64,000 bases of DNA from Prorocentrum cordatum. Its lineage: Eukaryota; Sar; Dinophyceae; Prorocentrales; Prorocentraceae. A model generated the notes under the pieces. It saw only the letters and a program-made list of their open reading frames with translations. It had not been told where the DNA came from and did not search any database. The position numbers were made by a program, and so were the translations under genes. How positions within the stretch are numbered: the stretch's first letter is position 1; every line of letters starts with the position of its first letter. This document shows positions 11,857 to 21,935 of this stretch, piece by piece. The stretch is from the NCBI GenBank assembly GCA_963575745.1, contig CAUYUJ010014349.1, positions 64,001 through 128,000 of the forward strand, given 5' to 3'.

Positions 11857-12960
11857 TCGAGCATACCACCATTCACACCAAAAGAGCTTCGACGTGCAAT
11901 CAAGAGACAAAAAGGCAAGTACAGCGACACTGCAGGACTCACAGCCGAACTTCTCGAAGCAGTGGGACGCGCCATTGAATCGCACTTACTTCAGCTTTGC
12001 AACGACATTATCAAGCCAAACCACCCATCACCCACAAACTGGAAGAGAACGACGATAACGGTGACATGCGAACCTGGGGACCCCAATCTACCGCAAAATT
12101 ACAAACCGATCGTCACCATACCACTGCTGTACAAACTCATGTCCCGTTTCCTCTGCAATCGACTAGAAGCCATATTTGACGCACAACAAAGCCCTGATCA
12201 GGCCGGCTTCCAGCGAGGCTTCAGCACGGACGACCACTTCTTCACGACGGCAATGTTGCACGAGCAATCACACTGTCGGCAGTTACCACTCCTGGGCGGC
12301 AGCAGTCGACTTCAAGAATGCGTCCGGCTGCGTGGAAGCCAAACACCTATGGGGCGTTCTACGACAGCAACATATTCCCGAAGCGTACAGCACCCTCCTT
12401 CAGCACATGTACAACGATTAGACGGCGACTGTCCGCACTGACGCCTCCAGTCGCAGTTTTAGCATACAGCGGGGTCTGAAGCAGGGAGATCCGCTCAGTT
12501 CTTTCCTGTTCAATGTGCTGCTGGAGCATATCTTCCGACAAATCAAGCCCGGTTGGCAACGCAAAAAGTTTGGCATCAAGCTCGGTTTCGCTCAAGCAAC
12601 AAGCATCACGGCCTACGCTTCGCAGACGACGTTTTGCTGTACGCCCCGAGCCTTCGCCAACTTACATGTTTGTTGCGCGACTTGAAGAGCACAGCATCCT
12701 GCTGTGGACTCAGTACACCCCGACAAGACCAATATGCTCACCAACGTCCGCCAGAAGGCTGGCAGAACAATCGCGCACATCGTCTTAGATGGTGCACGCA
12801 TAGACAGTCTACCCAACGACCAGAGTACGAAATACTTGGGCAGAAAACAGGATCGCCGCGGGACGGTCGAAGTTTCACCAACGACGGTGCGAACTTACCA
12901 ACGAAAAACTCCCATCGCATAGCAGACTCCGACTCTTCAGCGGCGCGATCACACCATGCG
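11857..12960 (+). pseudogene. LINE reverse transcriptase, frameshifted
   Basis: RT motifs appear in the expected order but in changing frames. NWKRTTITV, NYKPIVTIPLLYK and QAGFQRGFSTDDH lie in the first frame (to about 12,260). AAVDFKNASGCVEAKHLWG, motif A with its Asp, lies in the second (about 12,300). After a TAG at 12,419 the same frame carries QRGLKQGDPLSSFLFN (motif B, about 12,465-12,515). LRFADDVLLYAPS, motif C with both catalytic Asp residues, is in the first frame at about 12,615. HPDKTNMLTN and KYLG follow in the second frame. At least three indels and two stops separate these parts. The catalytic residues that can be seen are intact, so decay may be fairly recent. Confidence 0.85.
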
Positions 12961-13760
12961 TCATGTACGGTTGCACTTCGTGGACACACACGAAGGGTAT
13001 GCTCATCACGTTACAACGAGCACAACGGAAAATTCTCCGACTGATCCAAATCACGCCGAGAGCAGACAGACAGCACGCGCCGGCTGCAACACCAACGACG
13101 GTACACGTGCCGACGTCAACGACACCGAATCCAGCACAGACACCAGGACAGATAACAGCACCGGACGACGACGACGACGACGACAACAGCACCAGCACCA
13201 GCACCGACCACAGCACCAACACCAACACCGAACACAGCACCACCACCAGCAACAGCACCAATCGAAAACAGCGCCAACACCGACAATAGCACCTGCAGCG
13301 GCAACAGCACCAGCACTGACAGCAGCACCAGCACCAACACCGATACCGACACCAGCACCGACAACAGCAACCGACGGAGACAACGACGATAGATCTGAGT
13401 CTTGGGTTCATTTCATACGGAGAAGTACCTCCACTTACTTGGCACACGCCAAACGAGCACGAGTCGACGATTGGACCGACGTATACTTCAAGCGAAATGG
13501 GCGTTCGCAGCACGCGTGGCCAACCTTGATCACGACAGGTGGACACGACTGACTGCAAGCTGGGAGCCATGTACACACGACCTACGCCCAGCCTTTTCGC
13601 CGACATGGCGGGCAAAAGAAGCTTTGGCATGATGACATTGTTTCAGCATCTTATCTACATGACGTGGCCGGCACCGACAACGATTCCAAATGGTGGGTGT
13701 TGGTAGGCCCAGAACCTACCATGTTGGACAACTCGTGAAGAAGGCTTCGTGGACTATATG
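12960..13760 (+). pseudogene. LINE C-terminal region with expanded low-complexity insert
   Basis: After RT come YGCTSWT and LITLQRAQRKILRLI (third frame, from about 12,963), a motif pair common after the RT of dinoflagellate-type LINEs. A low-complexity stretch follows, then ESWVHFIRRST (about 13,398), RVANLDHDRWTR (about 13,513) and a final part near 13,625-13,740 readable as HDDIVSAYLHDVAGTDN. Similar endings occur in related elements, so the 3' end of the coding region is near 13,740-13,760. Confidence 0.7.
13163..13375 (+). repeat. GAC then ACCAGCAAC-type microsatellite inside the LINE
   Basis: A short GAC run (13,166-13,185) passes into about 190 bp of imperfect CACCAG, CAACAC and AACAGC units. 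It lies between RT and the C-terminal motif of the LINE, where related elements have a short hydrophilic linker, so it is probably an expansion that arose inside the element. Confidence 0.8.
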
Positions 13761-14499
13761 TGTCGCTTCCTCCACTCCAGAAAACTATAACGAGTGAGCC
13801 TTCTGGCGCTCTGGCGCCCCCGCCGGGCTCTCATAGGGCCGTCCCTCCTGGACGTTTTCCGGCGCTCTCTCTCTCTCTCTCTCGCGGCGTGTGGCTCGTT
13901 TTCGAGGGCCCAGGAAAAGGAGGGTGCGGAGGAGGAGGAGGAGGAGGAAGAGGAGGAGCACGAATTGGAGCAGAAGCAGGAGAAAGGAGCATGATAGATG
14001 TTCGTGGACGTGCTTGCATTCGGGGCCTCGGCGCTCGAAAGATCCAGCGCGGAGCGGGGCAGCTTTCATCCGAGTCTTCCCCTCCCGCCCGTCCTCCTCC
14101 ATGTCCTTTTGCACCTCCTCGTCCTTGCTCCTCCGCCTCCTGCTCCTGACCCTCAACCCTCCCTGCTCCTTCTCTCATGCTTCTGCTGCTGTTTCCTCGA
14201 GCCAGGAGGGGTTGCTCATCCCTCGCGAGATGATGGAGGGCGTCGAGGTAGCGATAGAGTACAACAAGGGGACGATCCCTCGGCACGAGAACCTACTTGG
14301 AAAATCGCGTCCGGCGCAGGTGGGCCGCCTGCGGAGAGATGAGGATGATAAGGATGAGGAGCAAGATGCGGGACAGGAGGAGCTGGACCAGGAGGATGAG
14401 CGGATGGGCAGGATGAGGAGCCGGAGAAGGAGCATGAGGAACATGATGACGGGAAAAAGGTGGAATCATGAGGAGAGCGCATGATGTCTTATTTTTTTT
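13760..14499. other. CT and GGA tracts, no gene
   Basis: Contains (CT)n at about 13,866-13,884, GGA-rich sequence at about 13,925-13,960 and 14,330-14,450, and a CT-rich segment at about 14,060-14,190. Open frames here follow the triplet repeats and carry no recognisable motif. Confidence 0.5.
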
Positions 14500-14775
14500 C
14501 CCTACCTAGGCTCTGCCTGGAAGGGTTCTTTCTTACTATATGAGCGTAAAGGACCGGGCAGTGGAACGCGCCCCGGGCGGTTCCCCCGGCATCCGCCCCG
14601 CGGTTCCTCCAGTCCCCTGGGAGTTAGCTTTAGCTTTAGCTTAGCTTTAGCTTAGCTTTAGCTTAGCTTTAGCTTAGCTTTAGCTTCGCTCCAGCTTAGT
14701 TTTAGCTTAGCTTTAGCTTAGCTTTACTGTTACTACTAATGCTGCTTTCCTAGGGGCTCCAACTCCTAGGTAGGG
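14500..14775. repeat. Unit bounded by 11-bp perfect inverted repeats
   Basis: CCCTACCTAGG at 14,500-14,510 is exactly reversed by CCTAGGTAGGG at 14,765-14,775. The 276-bp unit contains the TTTAGC minisatellite. The ends look like short terminal inverted repeats, but I see no target-site duplication and no longer terminal homology, so a mobile origin is only possible. Confidence 0.45.
14624..14738. repeat. TTAGCTTTAGC minisatellite
   Basis: About 115 bp of alternating TTTAGC and TTAGC units (mostly an 11-bp TTAGCTTTAGC period), with a few variant units such as TTCGCTCCAGC. It is AT-richer than its surroundings. The unit resembles a telomere-like TTTAGGG only superficially and lacks the G run. 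Confidence 0.9.
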
Positions 14776-15094
14776 TCGCACTGGGATAATTAAGTTGACA
14801 CCCCATGAGGAGGCGGAGTGGAGTCACATTATATTTGCCTTTACGCGATTCCTCGACAGGTCCTTCGATCATGGATCGGATCGAAAGCCACTGGAAAAGA
14901 AGGAGGGGGATGAGGAACACATTCGAAATTGCACTACCGCGATGCACTACAGCTGTTTTAGGTAGGAGACGGGTGATTTCTGGATCTCGAGTGTCTCAAT
15001 TGGAACATCGCATCCACTGCGCGCTGAAGCCTTCTGAGGTCTAGGAGGAATCGATTTTGAGTTACGTTCCTGCAGCAGTTGTGGTGCAGATTCA

Positions 15095-15320
15095 GGCCAT
15101 GAGAGGGGAGGGGAGGAGGAGGAGGAGGAGGTGGAGGAGGAGGAGGAGGAGGAAGATGAGGAGGATAAGTAGGAGGAGGAGAACGAGGAGGGTAAGGAGG
15201 AGGAGGAGGAGGAGGAGGAGAACGAGGAGGAAGAGGAGGGGGAGGAGGAAGAGGAGGAGGAGGGGAAGGAGGTGACGAGCACCAGGCGAGGAGGAGGAGG
15301 TGGAGGACGAGGAGGATAAC
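15095..15320. repeat. GGA microsatellite
   Basis: About 220 bp of GGA with AGG, AAG and ACG interruptions. It opens long spurious frames on both strands (Arg/Glu-rich on plus, Ser/Pro-rich on minus). Confidence 0.9.
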
Positions 15321-16832
15321 GACGACCATGATCAGGACGACAGCGACGGGTTGGATGAGGACGAGGGGGGACGAGGCGGGCTACCTCAAGCAGACCACGA
15401 CCAACACGCTCAGGAGTTTCTGGGTGAGGCCAGGGTGGGAAGCGATGAGGGGGGCAGCAGGAGATTGTTCATGGTCCGCAGCGTGCATTAGTACAATCCG
15501 TACAGCGCCATGCCTTACGAGGACATCGACACACCACCACCATCCACCATGCCTGACCATCCAGGATGATGTGCAGACCCTCCTGGGAGAGCACATACTT
15601 GCGTCAGGGCACATGATGGCATTGGCCAGGCGTGGTGGTGGCGTTTAGATGCCCTCAGCGTATAAGCTGATACGTTACCCTTGATCATAGGCCCCCAACT
15701 AGTCTCGAGGTGCCAGCTGAATCAAGGCTGCTACGGGTGTGAGGTGTTTCATCGTGGCCCCCGCTCGAACAGTCGGCGGCGAGTCTAGGGGGGAAGTGAG
15801 AGGGGGCGGGCCTTTTCAGAAGGCCCGAAGTTTTCTTAGCTTTCCCCGAAGACAGTGAACACTTCACAGAAAGCCAGATGGCTTCTGAGACGCCCCGCTG
15901 CCTTTTGAGAAGGTTTCAGCCTCTGTGGGCCACTAGAGCAGAGATCGTTCAAGGTTGATGGGTTCACGAGGTGTCATAAATCAGGGCCCACCACATCATG
16001 ACCCACGCCAACAACACGGCAGGAGTCTATCGTTCTCCGACGGAGGTCGTGGAGCCTTGAGGTCCTCTTTCCCTTCCGCGTCCTCCCCATTAGGCGAGCA
16101 GGCTGTCGTCCCCATGGGGGGGAAACGGAGGACCCCAGAGTCCGTCGACCCCCAGTGTCGTCCCTCCTGCTCCCTCCTCAGGCATTTGGATTTAGCACGC
16201 GCGGCCAGGCTGAGGAGCTTGGCCGTTCGGGGCAACGGCTGGCCGCGGAGCGGGCTAGCCGGCTCGCCACCGCGCGTACCTAAGAGGAGGGGTAGTTGTT
16301 TGTCGTGGACCTCCCTCTACTCCGTCTCTTTCTGGAGTCGCGCACTTGTTTCCTCCTTATCCCGTCGTTGTTGTTGTCGTCGTTATTGTCAGCGCCGTGG
16401 TCGTTGTGCGTATTGCTCCGCTCGGGGCCCTTTCCCCGCGTGCAGTAACAACCACCCGCAGACGATCCATTTTCCCGAATGAATAATCTTCTTTGTTTGT
16501 TGTGAATGCTCGGTTGTCCTCCTCCTGCTCCCCTCTTCTCCTTGTTCTTTATCTTGCATCTCACCATTGACTGTGGATCTCATGACGCTCCTCACGAAGC
16601 TGCTTCACATCGTCTTCCTTGTCTCATGCCTTACCTCATCCGCCCTCATTATTTCCCTGCACCTTTCTCGCCCACCTCATCCTCTGCCGCCTCCCCCTTT
16701 CCCCTCTTCATCTCCTCATCATTTCGCTAGTTCTCTGCCTCCTGCCCCTCAATTCGATCCTCGTTCCCATCATCCTTTCCGTCCTTATGCATTTCCTCCT
16801 CCTCCTCAGTCCTTCCTTCCTCACCATCCTTC
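15320..16832. other. Mixed then pyrimidine-rich sequence, no gene until 16,833
   Basis: 15,320-16,300 shows no motif. 16,500-16,830 is strongly CT-rich on the plus strand and runs directly into the exon-like island at 16,833, as a polypyrimidine tract before a splice acceptor would. Confidence 0.4.
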
Positions 16833-16935
16833 TTCCTGGCCGCCCTGAGGAGCCAGGTGCGCAATATCCAGCCGACGCTGGCCCCAGCCCAGAAGGCTCA
16901 CATCCGCGAGGCTCTCACGGAGAAGCAGCGCACCC
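16833..16935 (+). CDS. Possible exon, unknown protein
   Basis: A GC3-rich frame containing LRSQVRNIQPTLAPAQK and then AHIREALTEKQRTQ follows about 300 bp of pyrimidine-rich DNA. The amphipathic, helix-like composition is unlike the triplet repeats around it. The coding texture stops near a CAG followed by GATCTCTC; dinoflagellates are known to use GA and GC as well as GT donors, so an exon end there is possible. I cannot name the protein or link it to another island. Confidence 0.4.
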
Positions 16936-17017
16936 AGGATCTCTCTTCTCTCACCACCTTTTTTTGCAGCCTCCCCTCCTCGCCGCTCCTTCTCACCCCT
17001 CCTTCTCAGCCCTCCTT

Positions 17018-17375
17018 CTCCTCGTGCTGCTGCTGCTGCTGCTGCTGCTGATCGCGATAATGGTGATGTTGATGATCATGATACTGACGGGGCTGATTAT
17101 GGTGATGTTGCTGCTGTCGATGATAATACTGATGATGACGATGCTGATGATTGTGATGATGATGCCGATGATGACGATGATGACGATGATACTGATGATG
17201 ACGATGACGACGACGATGATGATGCTGGTGGTGGTGGTGGTGAGGATGCTGATGATGATGATGATGCTGACGCTGCTGCTGCTGATGATGATGATGATGC
17301 TGATGATGATGATGCTGACGCTGCTGCTGCTGATGATGATGATGATGAGGATGATGATGATGATGATGTACATGA
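17018..17375. repeat. GAT/GCT trinucleotide array
   Basis: About 350 bp of GAT with GCT, GAC and GGT interruptions on the plus strand. All frames are open, giving Met/Leu, Asp or His/Ser-rich products that should not be read as genes. Confidence 0.95.
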
Positions 17376-17777
17376 CGGAGATATTCGATGATTGTGATGA
17401 TCGGCAGGAGTGATGATGGGGTGATGATGGCGGTTATGGTAGTGATGGGGTAATGATGATGGTAATGAGGCCGATGAGGATGTCGAACGCGGACGCAGGA
17501 CGATGTTTTGGAGTCCAGCCAAGAGTTTGCGACGTGTTGTGAGAGCGAGTGTTGCACAAGATGAGGCAGCAGGTAGGAGGGGGGCGCGGCTGTGCACGTC
17601 GAATGGGCAATGGATAGCACTCGGTCGAGCGCAGGTGGTTGGGCGAAGGGGAGTGGGCGGTCAAGATGAGTTGGTGTTCGACAGCAGTGTGGGTGGAAGC
17701 ATTGAGCAGCGAGGACGGCAGAGGAGCGGGTGCTTGGTTGGAGCGGGTAGCTGTGAGGGGCACCTTGCATCCGCTAG

Positions 17778-17891
17778 CCACCCCAGTTGCGCAAGCCCTC
17801 GACGATGGACCCGGACGAAGTCATCAAGAACCGGGAGATAGCGAGGAAGATGGCGATCAGGCGGCTGGTGGTTTCTCTTAGCGTAACGTGA
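17778..17891 (+). CDS. Short ORF or exon, unknown
   Basis: A frame open from 17,778 contains an ATG at 17,805 and ends at TGA 17,889-17,891. It reads MDPDEVIKNREIARKMAIRR and then LVVSLSVT. The charged, helical composition looks coding, and a start ATG in a GACG context is plausible. It may be a first exon or a chance ORF. No family is recognised. Confidence 0.3.
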   Translation, partial: PPQLRKPSTMDPDEVIKNREIARKMAIRRLVVSLSVT

Positions 17892-18071
17892 CCACCCCAC
17901 CAGATAGCAGCTGTCGACGGGAGGACTCATCGAGGATACGGTTACAAAGCTTTTTCCCTCGCCGTCCGACACAGAGAACTAGCCTACCTGCGACGTGATC
18001 GGCAGTGGTTTCATCGGCCATTGCGCCCCCAGGCACGCCTGTTGGTTCTGATGATGTGTTGTATCGCCTTG

Positions 18072-18194
18072 GCATCGCTCGGATGTGTGTTTTCTTCCTC
18101 GGCGAGGACAAGCGGTGAGCATCTTGGCTCATCTTACGAACAACTCAACGCACGAAATCGAAACATGCACAGGGAATCGACGCCCGAGCGATGG
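18072..18194. mobile_element. CATCGCTCGGACGT-ended element, copy 1
   Basis: Begins GGCATCGCTCGGATGTGTGT and ends CGACGCCCGAGCGATGG, so its ends are imperfect inverted repeats about 14 bp long. The internal sequence, including CCTCGGCGAGGAC, matches the copies at 27,062 and 27,360. The small size and absence of coding sequence suggest a MITE-like non-autonomous element. No target-site duplication was recognised. Confidence 0.55.
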
Positions 18195-18364
18195 TAAGTG
18201 TGTTGTAACCCTTTACAAGCGAGCGGCGTCGAGGCACCGCAGCCTTACCTCTGGCTGGGCTCGTCCCCTTGCTCCCTTCTCGCCGCTCCTCTTCCCTAAT
18301 ATCATTGCGAAGGCCTTACGGCCGGTGCCGCCGACCCTGAGAACGACGAAGATGGAAACGAGGG

Positions 18365-18510
18365 GGGGGGGCAGGGTGAGGAGGATGAGTGGGAGGTGGA
18401 GAAGGATGTGGAGGAGAAGCAAAAGGAGGAGAAGGAGGCAGAGGAAAGCAGGAGGAGGGGGACCAGAGAGGGGGGGAGGAGGAGGAGGAGGAGGAAGAGG
18501 AGGAGGCCAG
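18365..18510. repeat. GGA microsatellite
   Basis: G run followed by imperfect GGA/GAA/GCA triplets, leading into the CTTGGGG minisatellite. Frames across it are Glu/Arg-rich and not credible as proteins. Confidence 0.85.
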
Positions 18511-18529
18511 AGGCTTTCTTGGGACAACC

Positions 18530-19075
18530 TGGGGCTGTCTTGAGGCCGTCTTGGGCCGTCCAGGGCTCCTCTTGCGCTGTCTCGAGGCACTCTGAGAGGC
18601 CTCCTGGGCAATTTGGGGCTCTCCTGGGATGTCTTGGGGCAGTTTGGGGGCCCCTTGGGAGCCTCTTGGGGCCTCTTGGGGCTTCTTCGGGGCCTCTTGG
18701 GGGCCTCTTGGGGCTGAGAGCTCGAAATGTCCGTTCGGGTCCCCGTCTGGGCACTCTCCTGGAGCCGTCTTGGGATCCTCTTGGGCGCCTCTTGGGCCGT
18801 CTTGGCGCGTCGGCAGCGGAAGAGTCAAGAACGCCAACATCTTCCAAAAACGCATGGGAAATCCATGAATCTTTCTTCTTGGGGCTCTGGTGGGCAAGCT
18901 CCTGGAGGCCTCTTGGGGCGCTTTGCAGGCCTCTTGGGTCGTCTGGAGGCCGTCAAGGCGTCTTCGACAGATCGTTCGGCGATTCGGGGTTCTCTTGGAC
19001 TGTCTTTGGGGCCTCTTGGGGCACTCTTGGCCCGTCTTGGGGCTTTTTTTGTGCTCCGGGACTCCCAGGGGGGGC
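18530..19075. repeat. CTTGGGG-type minisatellite, block 1
   Basis: Irregular repetition of GGCCTCTTGGGG and GGCCGTCTTGGG units, 10-20 bp each. The phrase TCGAAATGTCCGTTCGGGT at about 18,722 recurs, slightly changed, at about 21,849 inside a second block, so the two blocks share a common, longer ancestral repeat. Translation gives Gly/Leu/Trp repeats on plus and Pro/Arg/Gln repeats on minus; I treat both as spurious. Confidence 0.85.
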
Positions 19076-19127
19076 GTCGTATTTGACCCCCCATCCCGGG
19101 ACCCCCCCCCCCCCCGGCGGGGGAGGG

Positions 19128-19153
19128 ATCGAAGGGAAGGGGCTTCCCTTCGA
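19128..19153. repeat. Short perfect hairpin
   Basis: TCGAAGGGAA and TTCCCTTCGA form a 10-bp perfect stem around a GGGGC loop, just after a C/G homopolymer region at about 19,098-19,125. It is too isolated to call a terminator or regulatory element. Confidence 0.6.
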
Positions 19154-19159
19154 CTCAAT

Positions 19160-20185
19160 TCGACGTTGCTCAACTGTGCTTTGGCTGGCGCGCTGAGGAG
19201 GTCCCTGGGAAAGGGGGGTGCTTCGACGAGCCCAGGGAAAGAGGGGGAGTCAGGGAAAGGGGACGACAGAGACGACGACCAACGAATTACGGAAATGACG
19301 ACTTGAACGGACAAGCCCCTCACACACGCCGACAGGGTCAGCGGATTTCTCCCTCTTGTTTCTGGTATCGATTTTTAATCCTCGTCCTCGTCCCTCTTTC
19401 CGCCAAAACCCAGCGCAAGAGCCCCCCCCGCAAAAGGGTTCTTTCGGACGGCGTGCACGATTTCTGTGTTGTTTACTGCCGCAGGACAGCGTGCACGATT
19501 TCTGTGAACGTGCAAGGATGCAGCAGCGTGGGGTAGCTCGAGCATGCGGCAGGACAGTACCCAAACTCCAGCATTGCAGGGCCAATCTTCTCAATCAACC
19601 GTGTTCAGAGGAGCTCGCGACCACCTCTGTGGGGACGGATCTCTTCTGGCAACAGAAGTATTCCTCATTCTGATGCGGCATCCCTTGTACAAGGCCAAAT
19701 GCAGGGGAGCAGGCACAGTGCGATCGAGACGCAGGAGAAGGGGGGAACGACGTGTCCCTGAATGCATCGAGCCAGTGAGCGGCAACGCCACTCACATGGC
19801 AAGAGTGGAGAACTAGGTGCTTCCGCGATGCATATGACGTGTTCGGAGAAGGCCAACCGCAGCGACATGCGCATATGCTTAACATCTTTTTGGTAACGTC
19901 TCTGTCGAGTCGAATTGCCATCATAGCTGACTATATGAACTCGATGTTGCAATACAAGGTTGAGGGCCAGAGCTGTCGCCGAACGTAGTGGGCCTTAGAA
20001 TCAACAGGGCCGGCTTTCATCGTTTCCGAACAGTGTCTCTTCAAAATGGAAGCGGCAAAACAGCGGCGAGCGGAAGCGGCAAAAAGCGGCTCGAGGATTG
20101 GGGCCGGAACCGGAAACACAACGGCGACGGAACCAGCCAAAAAACAGCGTCGGAATCCGCAACAACGACTGCAAAACGGAACTGG
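19160..20185. other. No recognised gene
   Basis: Mixed sequence. 20,040-20,190 has repeated AGCGGCAAAA and GGAACCGG-like phrases, and a partly similar stretch occurs near 59,020-59,110. No motif or RNA gene is visible. Confidence 0.35.
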
Positions 20186-20347
20186 CGAAAAATCGGCGCC
20201 GTCTGGGTCCCAATATGCGCCGAATAATAACATTGCATTGTCAGCGTCAGTCCATTTAGCAGGCCGTTCTTCGAAGCAAGACTTGTTAAGGTCAATCGCG
20301 CAGTGTACCAGGGCGAGCAGAAAGAGCCACTCGTCAATATTTTCCAA
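20186..20347 (-). CDS. Possible exon on minus strand
   Basis: A minus-strand frame begins MENIDEWLFLLALVH and continues through CFEERPAKWTDADNAML. Composition and codon use are protein-like for about 50 codons and then pass into low-complexity sequence. No family is recognised. It may be a decayed exon or a chance frame. Confidence 0.25.
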
Positions 20348-20623
20348 ATCGGGCAGTCAGATTGAGAAGGAAGAGGAGCACGGAGGAGGGAAGAGGGCAG
20401 AAGGAGGACGTTGTATTTTGCCAGGCCGAAGTGCTTGGAAATAGCGAAGTTGCAAACATACGATCGAGTACGAGGCAGAGACGATTTCAAATATGTTCGC
20501 GATCTCGCCTGGTCATTGCACGAGTCTCGGCATCCTCCGCACCAGCCGTTTCATCATTATTGAATCGCTTCGCTCATTCCGCCGGCCCGTATTGTGCCAT
20601 CGCGGGGTCTTGGATCATTGGTC

Positions 20624-21563
20624 CGAAAGATACCCGTACCCGGGGCCAGCCAAGGTGGGATGGGCCGTCCGGGGGACTGGGCGCTTGCTACTGTGCCCGG
20701 TCAGCTTGCCCCGCGCGCGCCAGTGCAGCATCCGCGCGTCAAGACACAACGGCGCGCTCGATGGTTGGGTGTCTGATTGCAGCGACAAGCGCTGGTTTTT
20801 GTTAGGGACGTCTCGGGGCATCGTGGTGCGTGCTCGGTTCAAAGCCGCCCATATGTGGCGGCGCCTGTCCCAATCGATAAAAAGTTGCATCTCCTCGCTA
20901 CCCTGGCAACCAATGCGTCTGGGCCTGCCTTGAGGAACGACGTTGCAATGTCGCGCCCCCAGGGGGCCGCAGCGGACACGTCGGGGACGGCTCTGGGGGG
21001 CATGATATGTGCTCGAGTGCGTTTTGGGCCTGCCGCCACCTCGGCTAGGTACGGGGACCTGCCTGAAACCACCGAAACATACCCGGACCTAGCTGGGGTG
21101 AGCTGCGGCACCCCAGCTAGGTACGGGTATGTTTGTTGGTTTTCATGGGGCAACCGCGCAACCGTACTTAGCTGGGGTGATCCACAGACGGCCGTCCAAG
21201 GGGGGCGGCCCCTGGCGACGTCGCCCAGGGCACAGATTCGCGATGTCTCTGCATCAAGCAATTCGCGATAGGGCGGTTGTCGCGCAATGACGTTTGCGCC
21301 AGAGTTGTCCGCATGCGCCCCCGAGCGCGCGTTGACTCCTCAACGCCCGGATGTGTGTCTGGGGGCGCGCCTCCGCAGTAGCTGGTCTACGTCGACAACA
21401 ACCAACGCACGTGCGATCGGTGCTAACGTGCGCCCCGAGAAGACAGCGGTCTGCAATGCTCGATCGGCTGTCGTTTCTACACTTGTGCAGCCGCCGTCAG
21501 CTGCGACGAACGGCCCCCTGGCCCCTTGCCACCCTGTCTAGGTAAGGGTACGGGTATCTTTCG
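20624..21563. mobile_element. 940-bp unit with perfect 18-bp inverted ends
   Basis: CGAAAGATACCCGTACCC at 20,624-20,641 is exactly reversed at 21,546-21,563. Related ATACCCG-ACCTAGCTGG sequence also forms the internal hairpin at 21,075-21,134 and a further partial copy near 21,162-21,182. This is the layout of a non-autonomous DNA transposon or a foldback element. I see no transposase and no clear target-site duplication. Confidence 0.5.
21075..21134. repeat. 26-bp hairpin
   Basis: Two 26-bp arms (21,075-21,100 and 21,109-21,134) match as inverted repeats with one mismatch around an 8-base loop. The arm contains AAACATACCC and CTAGCTGGGGTG. As RNA it would form a very stable stem. It shares its ATACCCG core with the ends of the 940-bp unit that encloses it. 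Confidence 0.85.
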
Positions 21564-21565
21564 CG

Positions 21566-21935
21566 CTCGAGATCGGAGGGTCTTGGGAGCCCTTGGAAGC
21601 TTCGTGGGAGCTTATTGGGAACTTTGGGAGGCCTCGTGGATGGCTCTGGGTGGGCCCTCTTGGTGGTCTCTTGAGGGGGTCTGCCTGGCCTCTTGGGGGC
21701 CTCTTGGGAGCTTCCTGGGGGTCTCTTGGGGGCCTCTTGGGGTTTTCTTGCGGCCTGTTGGGGGCCTCTTGGGGCTCTCTTGGGGGTTTGGTGGGGCTAT
21801 GTGGGGCCTTGTAAGGGCATTTCGGGGGCGTGTGTGGGCGGGAAGCTCGAAATCTCCGTTCGGGTTGCCCTTGTGGACTTCAATCATGGGGCCGTCTTGG
21901 GGCCTCTTGGACCGTCTTGGGGGTTTCTTGGGCCT
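21566..21935. repeat. CTTGGGG-type minisatellite, block 2
   Basis: Units such as GGGGGCCTCTTGGGA and GGGGTCTCTTGGG repeat irregularly up to the 375-386-bp array. This block shares the TCGAAAT-TCCGTTCGGGT phrase with block 1. Confidence 0.85.

Larger units (their letters stand above)
10423..13760 (+). mobile_element. Decayed LINE (endonuclease plus reverse transcriptase)
   Basis: A non-LTR retrotransposon remnant reading left to right: apurinic-type endonuclease, linker, RT with recognisable motifs, and a C-terminal region with motifs seen in related elements. The coding path uses all three forward frames and has several stops, so it cannot make a full product. No poly(A) tail or target-site duplication could be identified, so both ends are approximate. 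In the family, the endonuclease nicks the target and the RT copies the element RNA at the nick. The RT texture resembles LINE sequences of dinoflagellates, from memory and without a database search. Confidence 0.85.

Noticed and set aside
14624-14738. Interstitial telomeric repeat
   Set aside because: The unit is TTTAGC/TTAGC, which lacks the G run of TTTAGGG-type telomeres.
20040-20190. Duplicate of 59,020-59,110
   Set aside because: Both share GGAAGCGGCAA and GGAACCGG-like phrases, but the match is too short and broken to claim a repeat family.
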